NCBI GenBank assembly: GCA_900556675.1
Contig: USQE01000050.1
Location: 1-7,399 of the forward strand
Direction: 5' to 3'
Length of the DNA stretch: 7,399 nt
From: an uncultured Collinsella sp.
Lineage (GTDB): Bacteria > Actinomycetota > Coriobacteriia > Coriobacteriales > Coriobacteriaceae
Under the pieces are notes generated by a model. It did not search any database. It was given only the letters and a program-made list of their open reading frames with translations, and was not told the origin of the DNA. The position numbers and the translations under genes are program-made. Positions 1 to 6,051 of the stretch are shown one piece after another (position 1 is the stretch's first letter; each line of letters starts with the position of its first letter).

Positions 1-1
1 T

Positions 2-1366
2 AAGACCGAGATCGAGGATGACCTGGCGATTCCTGCCGACGATGCCGTATGCGTATCGGGCAAGACCGGCGAGGGCATCCACGATCTGCTTGAGTCCATC
101 GTCTTTTTGATCTCTCCGCCCAAGGGCGATGCGAATGCGCCGCTCAAGGCGCTCATCTTGGATTCGTATTTTGATGAGTACCGCGGCGTCGTTGCCACGG
201 TCCGCGTCTTTGACGGCTCCATCAAAAAGGGCGATACCCTGCTTATGATGCAGGCCAAGGGTGACTTTTTGGTCGACGGCGTGGGCGTCAAGCGTCCTGC
301 CGAGACCCCGGTTGATGCGTTGACGGTCGGCGAGGTGGGCTACGTGGTCACGGGCCTGAAGGACCCCGAGGCCGTTCGCGTGGGCGATACCCTTACGTGG
401 GCGTCGAATCCCTGCCCCGAGCCGCTTCCTGGCTACCGCGAGGCCAAGCCCATGGTCTACACGGGCCTGTTCCCGATCGACAACAAGGATTACGAGAATC
501 TGCGCGACGCTCTCGATAAGCTGCATGTCAACGACCCGTCGTTGGTGTGGGAGCCCGAGACCTCGGTGGCGCTCGGCTTTGGTTTCCGCGTGGGCTTCTT
601 GGGCCTGCTGCATATGGAGGTCGTCAAGGAGCGCCTGGAGCGCGAGTTCAACCTTGACCTTATTGCCACGAGTCCTTCGGTCGACTATCACGTCTACAAG
701 ACCGACGGTGAGATGATTGATGTTCGCAGCCCGCAGGATCTGCCCGAGGCTACGCGCATCGAGCGTATCGAGGAGCCGTACCTCAAGGCTAAGATTATCT
801 GCCCGCCCGAGTATACGGGCGCCGTCATGCAGCTCGCTATCGAGCACCGCGGCATTACGACCGACATGATCCATCTCACGAGTAAATCGGTCGAGATGCG
901 CTTCGACATGCCACTCGCTGAGCTCATCCTGGACTTCTTTGACCAGCTCAAGAGCCGCACCAAGGGCTATGCCTCGCTCGATTACGAGTTCAACGAGTAC
1001 CGTCCCTCCGAGCTCGTTAAGCTCGATATCTTGCTTTCGGGCGACGAGGTGGACGCGCTGTCGTTTATCGTGCACAAGGACAAGGCCTATGGCCTGGCCC
1101 GCGGGCTGTGCGACAAACTCAAGGAAATCATTCCGCGCCAGCTGTTCGAGGTGCCCATCCAGGGCGCTATCGGCAACAAGATTATCGCCCGCTCTACCGT
1201 TAAGGCGCGCCGCAAGGACGTTTTGGCCAAGTGCTACGGCGGCGATATCTCGCGCAAGCGCAAGCTGCTCGAGAAACAGAAAGAGGGCAAGAAGCGCATG
1301 AAGGCCATCGGTTCGGTCGAGGTCCCGCAGGAGGCCTTTATGGCGATCCTCAAGGTGGACGAGTAG
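2..1366 (+). CDS. lepA: Elongation factor 4 (LepA), 5'-truncated by the window edge
   Basis: LepA is a ribosome-associated translational GTPase, homologous to EF-G, that acts on stalled or assembling ribosomes. The reading frame is open from base 2 and encodes 454 residues to the stop at 1364-1366. The family is about 600 residues, so about 150 N-terminal residues with the G1-G4 GTPase motifs lie outside the window. The G5 motif is visible as SGKTG (56-70). It is followed by the beta-barrel domain II (from ISPPKGD, about 110), an EF-G-III-like domain ([17 protein letters not shown], about 580-630), an EF-G-V-like domain ([17 protein letters not shown], about 808-857), and the LepA-specific C-terminal domain ([13 protein letters not shown], then [12 protein letters not shown] near the end). 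The TTG at 107 opens an internal in-frame ORF but lies within the conserved protein and is not the true start. The stop is only 5 nt before dusB, which suggests co-transcription. The visible part is intact. Confidence 0.97.
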   Translation, partial: KTEIEDDLAIPADDAVCVSGKTGEGIHDLLESIVFLISPPKGDANAPLKALILDSYFDEYRGVVATVRVFDGSIKKGDTLLMMQAKGDFLVDGVGVKRPAETPVDALTVGEVGYVVTGLKDPEAVRVGDTLTWASNPCPEPLPGYREAKPMVYTGLFPIDNKDYENLRDALDKLHVNDPSLVWEPETSVALGFGFRVGFLGLLHMEVVKERLEREFNLDLIATSPSVDYHVYKTDGEMIDVRSPQDLPEATRIERIEEPYLKAKIICPPEYTGAVMQLAIEHRGITTDMIHLTSKSVEMRFDMPLAELILDFFDQLKSRTKGYASLDYEFNEYRPSELVKLDILLSGDEVDALSFIVHKDKAYGLARGLCDKLKEIIPRQLFEVPIQGAIGNKIIARSTVKARRKDVLAKCYGGDISRKRKLLEKQKEGKKRMKAIGSVEVPQEAFMAILKVDE

Positions 1367-1371
1367 GTCCC

Positions 1372-2415
1372 ATGGCGCTTTCTGAATACAGTACGCGGCT
1401 GCTGGGTGCCTATGCCGAGCAGCCGTTCCTTATGGCTCCCATGGCTGGCGTGACCGACCCCGCCTACCGCATCATGTGCCGCCGCCGCGGTGCCCATCTT
1501 GCCTACAGCGAGATGGTGAGCGTGGCGGGTCTTGCCTATGCCAGCAATAAGACGTGGCGCCTGGTGCTACCGGCCGACGAGGAGCAGCAGATCTGCGTAC
1601 AGCTCTTTGGTTCCAAGCCCGATCAGTTTGCGAGCGCCGTCGCCGCCGTTGAGGAGCGTGTTGGCGATCGCCTGTCGCTGATCGACATCAACATGGCCTG
1701 CCCGGCTCGCAAGGTCGTTACCAAGGGCGAGGGCTCGGCACTTATGCGCACGCCTGAGCTGGCCGAGCAGATTGTCGAGGCGGCGGTAGGCGCGGCGCAC
1801 GTGCCCGTGACCGTAAAAATCCGCAAGGGCTTTTACGCCGAAGACCGCAATGCCGCGACGTTTGCCCAGATGCTCGAGGGGGCAGGGGCCGCTGCGGTGG
1901 CGGTACATGGTCGCTGTGCCACGCAGCTCTATACGGGCCAGGCCGATTGGTCAGTCGTCGATGAGGTGGCCGACGCCGTCGAGATTCCCGTTATCGGTTC
2001 GGGCGACGTGTTCTGCGCCGAGGATGCCGCGGAGCATCTGCGCAACTCCGGCGCCAGCGCCGTGTTCATCGCGCGCGGTATCTATGGCAATCCCTGGGTG
2101 TTCGGCGATGCCCGCGCCCTTGCGCTCGATGGCACGCCGGTACCGGTACGTAGCTCGGTCGAGCGCCTGGATGCCCTGCGCGAGCACCTGACGCTCACGC
2201 ACGAGCTGTTGCCGCTCATGTCGCGTGCCCGTACGTACGCAAGCTGGTATCTAAAGGGGATGCCTCATGCTGCGGCCTGGCGCGCCCAAGTGGTGCGTTG
2301 CTCCACATACGAGGAGTTCATGGCATTGGTCGATGATATCGAGCGCGATGTGGTGGCCTGCGAGGCCGCACTTGCCGCCGGCGAGTCGGTGCCCGCTCAT
2401 CCGCTGGAGGCCTAA
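1372..2415 (+). CDS. dusB: tRNA-dihydrouridine synthase, DusB family
   Basis: This FMN enzyme reduces specific uridines in the tRNA D-loop to dihydrouridine using NADPH, in the cytoplasm. The 347-residue protein has the N-terminal FMN-barrel signature MAPMAGVTD (residues 21-29) and the catalytic cysteine motif NMACPARKV with Cys110. It also has VTVKIRKGF, HGRCATQLYTGQADW, IPVIGSGDV and ARGIYGNPWVF, all in the usual Dus order, plus a C-terminal helical segment around SWYLKGMP. The NMxCPxxKV pattern and overall length fit the DusB (NifR3/YhdG) subfamily better than DusA or DusC. I chose ATG 1372 because upstream in-frame codons read into the conserved lepA end without a plausible start. Its Shine-Dalgarno is weak (AAGGTGG at 1352-1358, 13 nt away, or AGG only 4 nt away), so translation probably depends on ribosomes finishing lepA 5 nt upstream. 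dusB between lepA and hemW is not the common arrangement. Enzyme family is sure; the exact target uridine is inferred. Confidence 0.95.
   Translation: MALSEYSTRLLGAYAEQPFLMAPMAGVTDPAYRIMCRRRGAHLAYSEMVSVAGLAYASNKTWRLVLPADEEQQICVQLFGSKPDQFASAVAAVEERVGDRLSLIDINMACPARKVVTKGEGSALMRTPELAEQIVEAAVGAAHVPVTVKIRKGFYAEDRNAATFAQMLEGAGAAAVAVHGRCATQLYTGQADWSVVDEVADAVEIPVIGSGDVFCAEDAAEHLRNSGASAVFIARGIYGNPWVFGDARALALDGTPVPVRSSVERLDALREHLTLTHELLPLMSRARTYASWYLKGMPHAAAWRAQVVRCSTYEEFMALVDDIERDVVACEAALAAGESVPAHPLEA
2406..2410 (+). promoter_or_regulatory. Shine-Dalgarno site for hemW
   Basis: GGAGG lies inside the last codons of dusB, 7 nt before the GTG at 2418. It supports this GTG as the hemW start. The dusB stop lies between the site and the start, so the two genes are translationally linked. 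Confidence 0.75.
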
Positions 2416-2417
2416 CG

Positions 2418-3650
2418 GTGGCCGTTACCGCGCTGTACGTGCATGTTCCGTTTTGCGCCCAAAAGTGCCGGTACTGCGACTTTGACTCTCGCAGTTTTGC
2501 TCCGTGCGACCTGAGCGCTGCACTCGATGCCTATTTTGTGCAGTTGTATGCGCGCCTCGATGCCTTTGGCGACGCAGGCGCGCTTGCACAGATCCGCACC
2601 GTCTATGTTGGCGGCGGCACGCCGTCGCTGGCGGGAGAGCGTCTGGTGGAGCTTGCCCGGCGTATTTGCATGTGGTGCAAGCCCGTTGAGTTTACCTGCG
2701 AGGCCAATCCTGAGTCGTTGACTTCGCAGCTTGCTGCGGCGCTTGCCGGGGTGGGCGTCACGCGCATTTCTCTGGGAGTTCAGACCCTCGACAACGCCGA
2801 GCTTGCCGCGATTGGCCGCATCCACGATTCGCACCGCGCCCTTGCAGCCATCGCCGCAGTGAGGGACGCTGGGCTCGATGTGTCCTGCGACCTGATGTGC
2901 GGACTTCCCGGGCAGACCGCCGTAAGCTGGCAGCGCACGCTCGATGGCGTGTTGGCGGCGGCGCCGCATCACGTGTCGGTTTACCCGCTCACGCTCGAGG
3001 AGGGCACGCCGCTCTACCGCATGGCGTGTCACGACGAGTCGCTTGAGCCCGACGAGGATTTTCAGGCTGCGTGCATGGATGCGGCGCGTGAGTGCCTGGG
3101 TGCGGCCGGCTATCACCCGTATGAGGTGGCAAGCTACGCGCTCGACGGCCATGAGTGCGCCCACAACATTGCCTATTGGACCGGACAGGGCTATCTGGGC
3201 TTGGGCCGCTCTGCCGCCGGTATGCTCGATGCCGAGGATTTCGATCGCTTGGCCGGGCTGTTTCCCGACGTGCCTGCTCGCGGCGATGCGTATCGCGTGC
3301 GCTTGGTGCAACGTGACGTTGATGCGATGGCGTTTGATGCCGAGTATCTGTCGCAGCGCGAGGCTGCGGCCGAGGATCTGATGCTCACCTGCCGCATGAC
3401 GCGTGGCATTGGGCCCGATCTGTTGGTTCGCTCGGCAAGCGTGATCGCTGCAGACGAGCTGGTGGCGGCCTGTGACCGTGCGCTCGAGTTGGGTCTTGCC
3501 ACTTGGGTGCCCGATTATGTCGAGGGGCATGCGGGGTGCGTCGCCTCGAAAGACGTTATCGCAGGTCGTGCCCACGCCCGTTTAGCGCCCACCCACTTGG
3601 GCTGGCTCGATGGAAATGTGCTGTTCGAGCTGTTTTGGGGTCTAGCTTAG
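2418..3650 (+). CDS. hemW: Radical SAM heme chaperone HemW (HemN-like, formerly annotated as coproporphyrinogen III oxidase)
   Basis: HemW binds heme and a [4Fe-4S] cluster and delivers heme to membrane hemoproteins. Older annotation called it an oxygen-independent coproporphyrinogen oxidase. The 410-residue product has HVPFCAQKCRYCDF with cluster cysteines C13, C17 and C20 (CxxxCxxC), and GGGTPS at 65-70 for SAM binding. It also has ANPES, GVTRISLGVQTLDN, the DLMCGLPGQT segment, LEEGTPLY and the HemW signature HNxxYW at 249-254. The C-terminal part is winged-helix-like (about residues 315-410, ending LGWLDGNVLFELFWGLA). The usual small Gly-Ala-His-containing loop after HNxxYW reads YLGLGRSAAG here, so the expected His is absent. 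Length is slightly above the usual 375-400. The GTG start is supported by GGAGG 7 nt upstream and by the motif beginning at residue 7. It follows dusB by 2 nt and is presumably in the lepA operon. Family assignment is firm; heme delivery in this organism is inferred. Confidence 0.95.
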   Translation: MAVTALYVHVPFCAQKCRYCDFDSRSFAPCDLSAALDAYFVQLYARLDAFGDAGALAQIRTVYVGGGTPSLAGERLVELARRICMWCKPVEFTCEANPESLTSQLAAALAGVGVTRISLGVQTLDNAELAAIGRIHDSHRALAAIAAVRDAGLDVSCDLMCGLPGQTAVSWQRTLDGVLAAAPHHVSVYPLTLEEGTPLYRMACHDESLEPDEDFQAACMDAARECLGAAGYHPYEVASYALDGHECAHNIAYWTGQGYLGLGRSAAGMLDAEDFDRLAGLFPDVPARGDAYRVRLVQRDVDAMAFDAEYLSQREAAAEDLMLTCRMTRGIGPDLLVRSASVIAADELVAACDRALELGLATWVPDYVEGHAGCVASKDVIAGRAHARLAPTHLGWLDGNVLFELFWGLA

Positions 3651-3653
3651 GCC

Positions 3654-3680
3654 GCTCGGGTAGAATTACCGCAATATATA
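3654..3680 (+). promoter_or_regulatory. Candidate promoter upstream of the membrane DnaJ gene
   Basis: The 58-nt gap after hemW contains TAGAAT at 3661-3666 (5 of 6 to TATAAT) within GCTCGGGTAGA, and an AT-rich run to 3680. Transcription would start near 3672, giving a leader of about 37 nt. No good -35 hexamer is seen; the nearest is TTGGGG at 3635-3640, with a 20-nt spacer. A short inverted repeat, GGTA-GAAT-TACC (3659-3670), overlaps the -10. No CIRCE or HAIR heat-shock operator is seen. Confidence 0.4.
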
Positions 3681-3693
3681 CGCTGCTGTGAGC

Positions 3694-3699
3694 AGGAGG
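3694..3699 (+). promoter_or_regulatory. Strong Shine-Dalgarno site deciding the start of the membrane DnaJ gene
   Basis: AGGAGG sits 9 nt before ATG 3709 and 18 nt before the second in-frame ATG at 3718, so it favours 3709. It also rules out GTG 3688, which lies upstream of the site. Its first two bases fall in the 3' arm of a small hairpin, CTGCT-GTG-AGCAG (3683-3695). Confidence 0.8.
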
Positions 3700-3708
3700 T
3701 TGCCGCGC

Positions 3709-4812
3709 ATGGCGACGATGAACGAAAAAGATTACTACGAGATTTTGGGTGTCTCCAAGGACGCCACCTCGCGTGATATACAGAAGGCCTTCCAGCAAAA
3801 GGCCCGCAAGCTCCATCCGGACGTCAACAAAGAACCTGATGCCGAGGAAAAGTTTAAAGAGGTTTCCGAGGCCTACGCCGTGCTTTCGGACGAGCAGAAG
3901 CGTGCGCGCTACGACGCCATGCGCTCGGGCAACCCCTTCGCCGGCGCTCCTACGGCTTCGCCCTATGGCGGCGGCTACGCCGGCAGCGCAGGCTATGGCA
4001 ATCCCTTTGAGGGCGGCTTTCCCTTTGGTGGCGCCTGGGGCCAGCCGCGTCGCGGGCAGGCTGCCTATAATCCCGAGAACGGCGCCAACGTGGTCGTCGA
4101 TATCAAGCTCGACGCTAAGGAGGCCAAGGGCGGTGCCCGCAAGACCGTCCGCTATACGCGCTTCGATACCTGTGGCCACTGTGGCGGCTCGGGTTCTGTT
4201 TCGTCCGAGCATGCACATACCTGTCCGAGCTGCGGTGGTCGCGGCCACATCGATGTCGACCTGTCCTTCCTGTTCGGTGCCGGCACGTTTCAGTCGGTCT
4301 GCCCCGAGTGCGGCGGTTCCGGTAAGGTCGTCGCCGACCCCTGCCCCGATTGCGGCGGCAGCGGCCGTGTCCGTGTGACCTCCGAGCAGACGATTGAGTT
4401 TCCTGCCGGTACGCACGATGGCGACGAGGTCCGCATTGGCGGCATGGGTCACGCCGGCACCAACGGTGCCTCGGGTGGCGATCTGGTCGGCCGCGCTCAT
4501 GTCGAGGCCGAGCGTCTGGAGGGCAAGGCCCGTACCGGTTTTTACCTGATGGGCATCGTGGCGCCGTTTTTGGTGCTGTCGGCCATCTCGGGCGTGTTCT
4601 CGGCCTTTGCCGTGATGTGCTTTATTCCGTTTGCCATGGGCCTGTTCATGGTGGTCTCGGACGGCGTGCTGCACCGCAGCCTGCTGTGGTGGAAGCGCGG
4701 CGCGATGCAGTTTGCCAACGGTTTTGCCAACGGATTTATGTTTGCGCTCGTGTCGGTTTGGTTTGCGAGCTGCTCGCAACGTGCCATGCTTTCGCCCTAC
4801 GCAATGCAATAA
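3709..4812 (+). CDS. DnaJ-family co-chaperone with a C-terminal membrane domain in place of CTD-II
   Basis: This is a J-domain protein (367 aa) expected to stimulate a DnaK ATPase. The J domain spans residues 8-71 with HPD at 36-38, KFKE, and QKRARYD in helix IV. A Gly/Phe/Tyr/Pro-rich linker (about 72-123) contains two GNPF motifs but no DIF motif. CTD-I begins about 124 and is split by four zinc modules: CGHCGGSG (C155), CPSCGGRG (C172), CPECGGSG (C198) and CPDCGGSG (C212). CTD-I resumes with IEFPAG and ends near GGDL (256-259). From residue 278 the sequence turns strongly hydrophobic. An uncharged stretch, 278-320, is long enough for two helices. It is followed by a basic loop ([10 protein letters not shown], 322-331), a third helix (about 332-353) and a short tail. 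CTD-II and the dimerisation tail of normal DnaJ are absent. The frame is continuous, with no sign of frameshift. The predicted topology puts the J domain in the cytoplasm. The next gene is canonical dnaJ, and zinc-module spacing is identical in the two. The family is clear, the membrane anchoring is a strong inference, and the biological role is unknown. Confidence 0.93.
   Translation: MATMNEKDYYEILGVSKDATSRDIQKAFQQKARKLHPDVNKEPDAEEKFKEVSEAYAVLSDEQKRARYDAMRSGNPFAGAPTASPYGGGYAGSAGYGNPFEGGFPFGGAWGQPRRGQAAYNPENGANVVVDIKLDAKEAKGGARKTVRYTRFDTCGHCGGSGSVSSEHAHTCPSCGGRGHIDVDLSFLFGAGTFQSVCPECGGSGKVVADPCPDCGGSGRVRVTSEQTIEFPAGTHDGDEVRIGGMGHAGTNGASGGDLVGRAHVEAERLEGKARTGFYLMGIVAPFLVLSAISGVFSAFAVMCFIPFAMGLFMVVSDGVLHRSLLWWKRGAMQFANGFANGFMFALVSVWFASCSQRAMLSPYAMQ
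4540..4770 (+). other. Region encoding three predicted transmembrane helices in the DnaJ-like protein
   Basis: Residues 278-320 contain no charged residue except D318 and are rich in Phe, Val, Leu, Ile, Ala and Met. A helix-breaking Ser-Gly near 294-295 would make this a hairpin of two helices. Residues 332-353 form a third hydrophobic segment. Basic residues flank the first helix (K273, R275) and fill the loop between helices two and three (R323, K329, R330). The positive-inside rule then puts the J domain in the cytoplasm and the short C-terminus outside. An internal ATG at 4549 has no suitably spaced Shine-Dalgarno, so this is not a separate gene. Confidence 0.8.
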
Positions 4813-4827
4813 CATCAACCCCTCTGT

Positions 4828-4854
4828 TTGCGGCCGGCCCAGCTTGGGTATAGG
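4828..4854 (+). promoter_or_regulatory. Candidate promoter upstream of dnaJ
   Basis: The 81-nt gap (4813-4893) holds TATAGG at 4849-4854 as a -10 candidate. TTGCGG at 4828-4833 is a possible -35 with a 15-nt spacer; shifting to TTTGCG gives 16. The -10 sits in GCTTGGGTATA, nearly the same as GCTCGGGTAGA before the previous gene. It lies at a similar distance from the start codon (45 versus 48 nt). No CIRCE or HAIR element and no terminator for the preceding gene are seen. Confidence 0.42.
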
Positions 4855-4879
4855 ACGCACTGTGACAATAATGAAAGTC

Positions 4880-4886
4880 GGAAGGA
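4880..4886 (+). promoter_or_regulatory. Shine-Dalgarno site for dnaJ
   Basis: GGAAGGA ends 7 nt before GTG 4894. It supports that GTG as the start over the in-frame TTG at 4828, which lies upstream of the site and inside the putative promoter. Confidence 0.75.
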
Positions 4887-4893
4887 TTCGGTC

Positions 4894-6042
4894 GTGTCGG
4901 AAAATAGGGATTACTACGAGGTACTTGGCGTCGACAAGGATGCCGACGCGCGGACGATTAAGCGCGCGTTTCTAAAGAAGGCCCGTACCGTACACCCGGA
5001 CGTTTCGGACGACCCCGAGGCCGAGGCCAAGTTCAAAGAGCTCAACGAGGCGTATTCCGTTCTTTCCGACGAGCAGAAGCGTGCTAACTACGACCGTTAC
5101 GGCACCGCGGACGGCCCCGGTGGCTCTGGCTATGTCGACATCAACGATATCTTTGGTGGCATGGGCATGGACGACCTCTTCTCGTCGTTCTTTGGCGGCG
5201 GTGCCGGCGGTGGCGCCCGAAATCGCCGTGAGCGTCGTCGCGGCCGCGATATGGCCATCTCCCTTTCGGTGACCCTTGAGGAGGCGGCACTCGGTTGCAA
5301 AAAGACGATCAGCTATGACCGCCTTGCCCCCTGCGAGGATTGCAACGGCACCGGTAGGGCCGAGGGCGCACAGGAAAAGCAGTGCAGCCGCTGCCACGGC
5401 ACGGGCTATGTGACGACGGTCCAGCGTTCTTTCCTGGGCCAGGTTCAGTCCTCTTCGCCCTGTCCCGACTGCCACGGCGAAGGCACGGTCATCGACCATC
5501 CCTGCGAGATCTGTGACGGTCAGGGCCGCACGCCTTCGCACGAAAAGATCGATATCGATATTCCCGCCGGCGTTTCGACCGGTCGCCAGCTGCGCGTGAG
5601 CGGTTTTGGCGAGGCCGGCCTTCGCGGCGAGCCGTCGGGCGACCTGATCGTCAACGTGCGCGTCGCCGACCACGAGCGTTTTAAGCGCAACGGCGACGAC
5701 CTGTACCTCGTGAGCGATATCTCGATTGCGCAGGCTGCGCTCGGATGCGAGATCGAGGTCGAGGGCATTATGCCTGACGAGGTCGTCAAGGTGTGCGTCC
5801 CCGCTGGCGCCCAGTACGGCGACACCGTGAGCGTCAACAATTACGGCATGCCGCGTATCGGCGGTGGCGGTTCGCGCGGTCGTCTGATCGTGCAGCTGCG
5901 TGTGGTCGTCCCCACGAACCTTTCCAATAAGCAGCGCGAGCTGCTTCGCGCCTTTGCCGACGAGATGGGCGATGACGTCGCATCCGGTAAGAAGTCGGTG
6001 ACCGACCGTATCAAGAGTGCCCTCGACGACATCCTCGATTAA
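4894..6042 (+). CDS. dnaJ: Molecular chaperone DnaJ, canonical type A
   Basis: DnaJ (Hsp40) binds unfolded clients and hands them to DnaK while triggering ATP hydrolysis. The protein is 382 residues, normal for the family. The J domain is residues 6-69 with HPD at 34-36 and QKRANYD. A Gly/Phe region follows, with the regulatory DIF motif at 85-87. Zinc modules are CEDCNGTG (C147), CSRCHGTG (C164), CPDCHGEG (C190) and CEICDGQG (C204), framed by CTD-I (IDIDIPAG, SGDLIVNVRV). CTD-II starts after about F263 (NGDDLYLV, ALGCEIEVEG) and the dimerisation tail is around PTNLSNKQRELLRAF (from 340). I chose GTG 4894 because MSENRDYYEVLG is a normal DnaJ start and GGAAGGA lies 7 nt upstream. No dnaK or grpE is in the window, so the partner must be encoded elsewhere. 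Position after lepA-hemW resembles the dnaJ2 locus of other actinobacteria. mtaB follows by 9 nt and is likely co-transcribed. Confidence 0.96.
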   Translation: MSENRDYYEVLGVDKDADARTIKRAFLKKARTVHPDVSDDPEAEAKFKELNEAYSVLSDEQKRANYDRYGTADGPGGSGYVDINDIFGGMGMDDLFSSFFGGGAGGGARNRRERRRGRDMAISLSVTLEEAALGCKKTISYDRLAPCEDCNGTGRAEGAQEKQCSRCHGTGYVTTVQRSFLGQVQSSSPCPDCHGEGTVIDHPCEICDGQGRTPSHEKIDIDIPAGVSTGRQLRVSGFGEAGLRGEPSGDLIVNVRVADHERFKRNGDDLYLVSDISIAQAALGCEIEVEGIMPDEVVKVCVPAGAQYGDTVSVNNYGMPRIGGGGSRGRLIVQLRVVVPTNLSNKQRELLRAFADEMGDDVASGKKSVTDRIKSALDDILD

Positions 6043-6046
6043 GGAG
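6041..6046 (+). promoter_or_regulatory. Shine-Dalgarno site for mtaB, overlapping the dnaJ stop
   Basis: AAGGAG begins within the dnaJ TAA stop (6040-6042) and ends 5 nt before GTG 6052. It fixes the mtaB start and couples mtaB translation to dnaJ. Confidence 0.8.
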
Positions 6047-6051
6047 CCCGC

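Noticed and set aside
1231..1371. Upstream extension of dusB into lepA
   Set aside because: The extra residues are an out-of-frame reading of the conserved lepA C-terminus; the DusB family begins near the ATG at 1372.
2412..3575. Long minus-strand open frame (387 codons) opposite hemW
   Set aside because: Antisense shadow of hemW; no recognisable domain, and it covers the hemW start and most of its motifs.
3688..3708. GTG 3688 as the start of the membrane DnaJ gene
   Set aside because: It lies before the AGGAGG Shine-Dalgarno; ATG 3709 has ideal 9-nt spacing.
4549..4812. Separate small membrane protein gene starting at ATG 4549
   Set aside because: No Shine-Dalgarno at a workable distance, and the DnaJ frame runs straight through; a fusion is the simpler reading.
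3556..4860. Long minus-strand open frame (434 codons) opposite the membrane DnaJ gene
   Set aside because: It is antisense to a clear gene with conserved motifs. Its low-complexity Ala/Gly/Arg/His content is the expected shadow of GC-rich coding sequence and no family is recognisable.
4813..4860. Terminator between the two dnaJ genes (GGCCGGCC palindrome, CCCA-GCT-TGGG mini-stem)
   Set aside because: Stems are only 4 bp or self-complementary without a loop, and no T-run follows.
4862..4975. Possible short or leaderless upstream ORF (GTG 4862 or ATG 4871) overlapping the dnaJ start in another frame
   Set aside because: No Shine-Dalgarno, Arg-rich out-of-frame content, and most of it is simply the dnaJ J domain read in a second frame. 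Only TSS mapping near 4861 would revive it.
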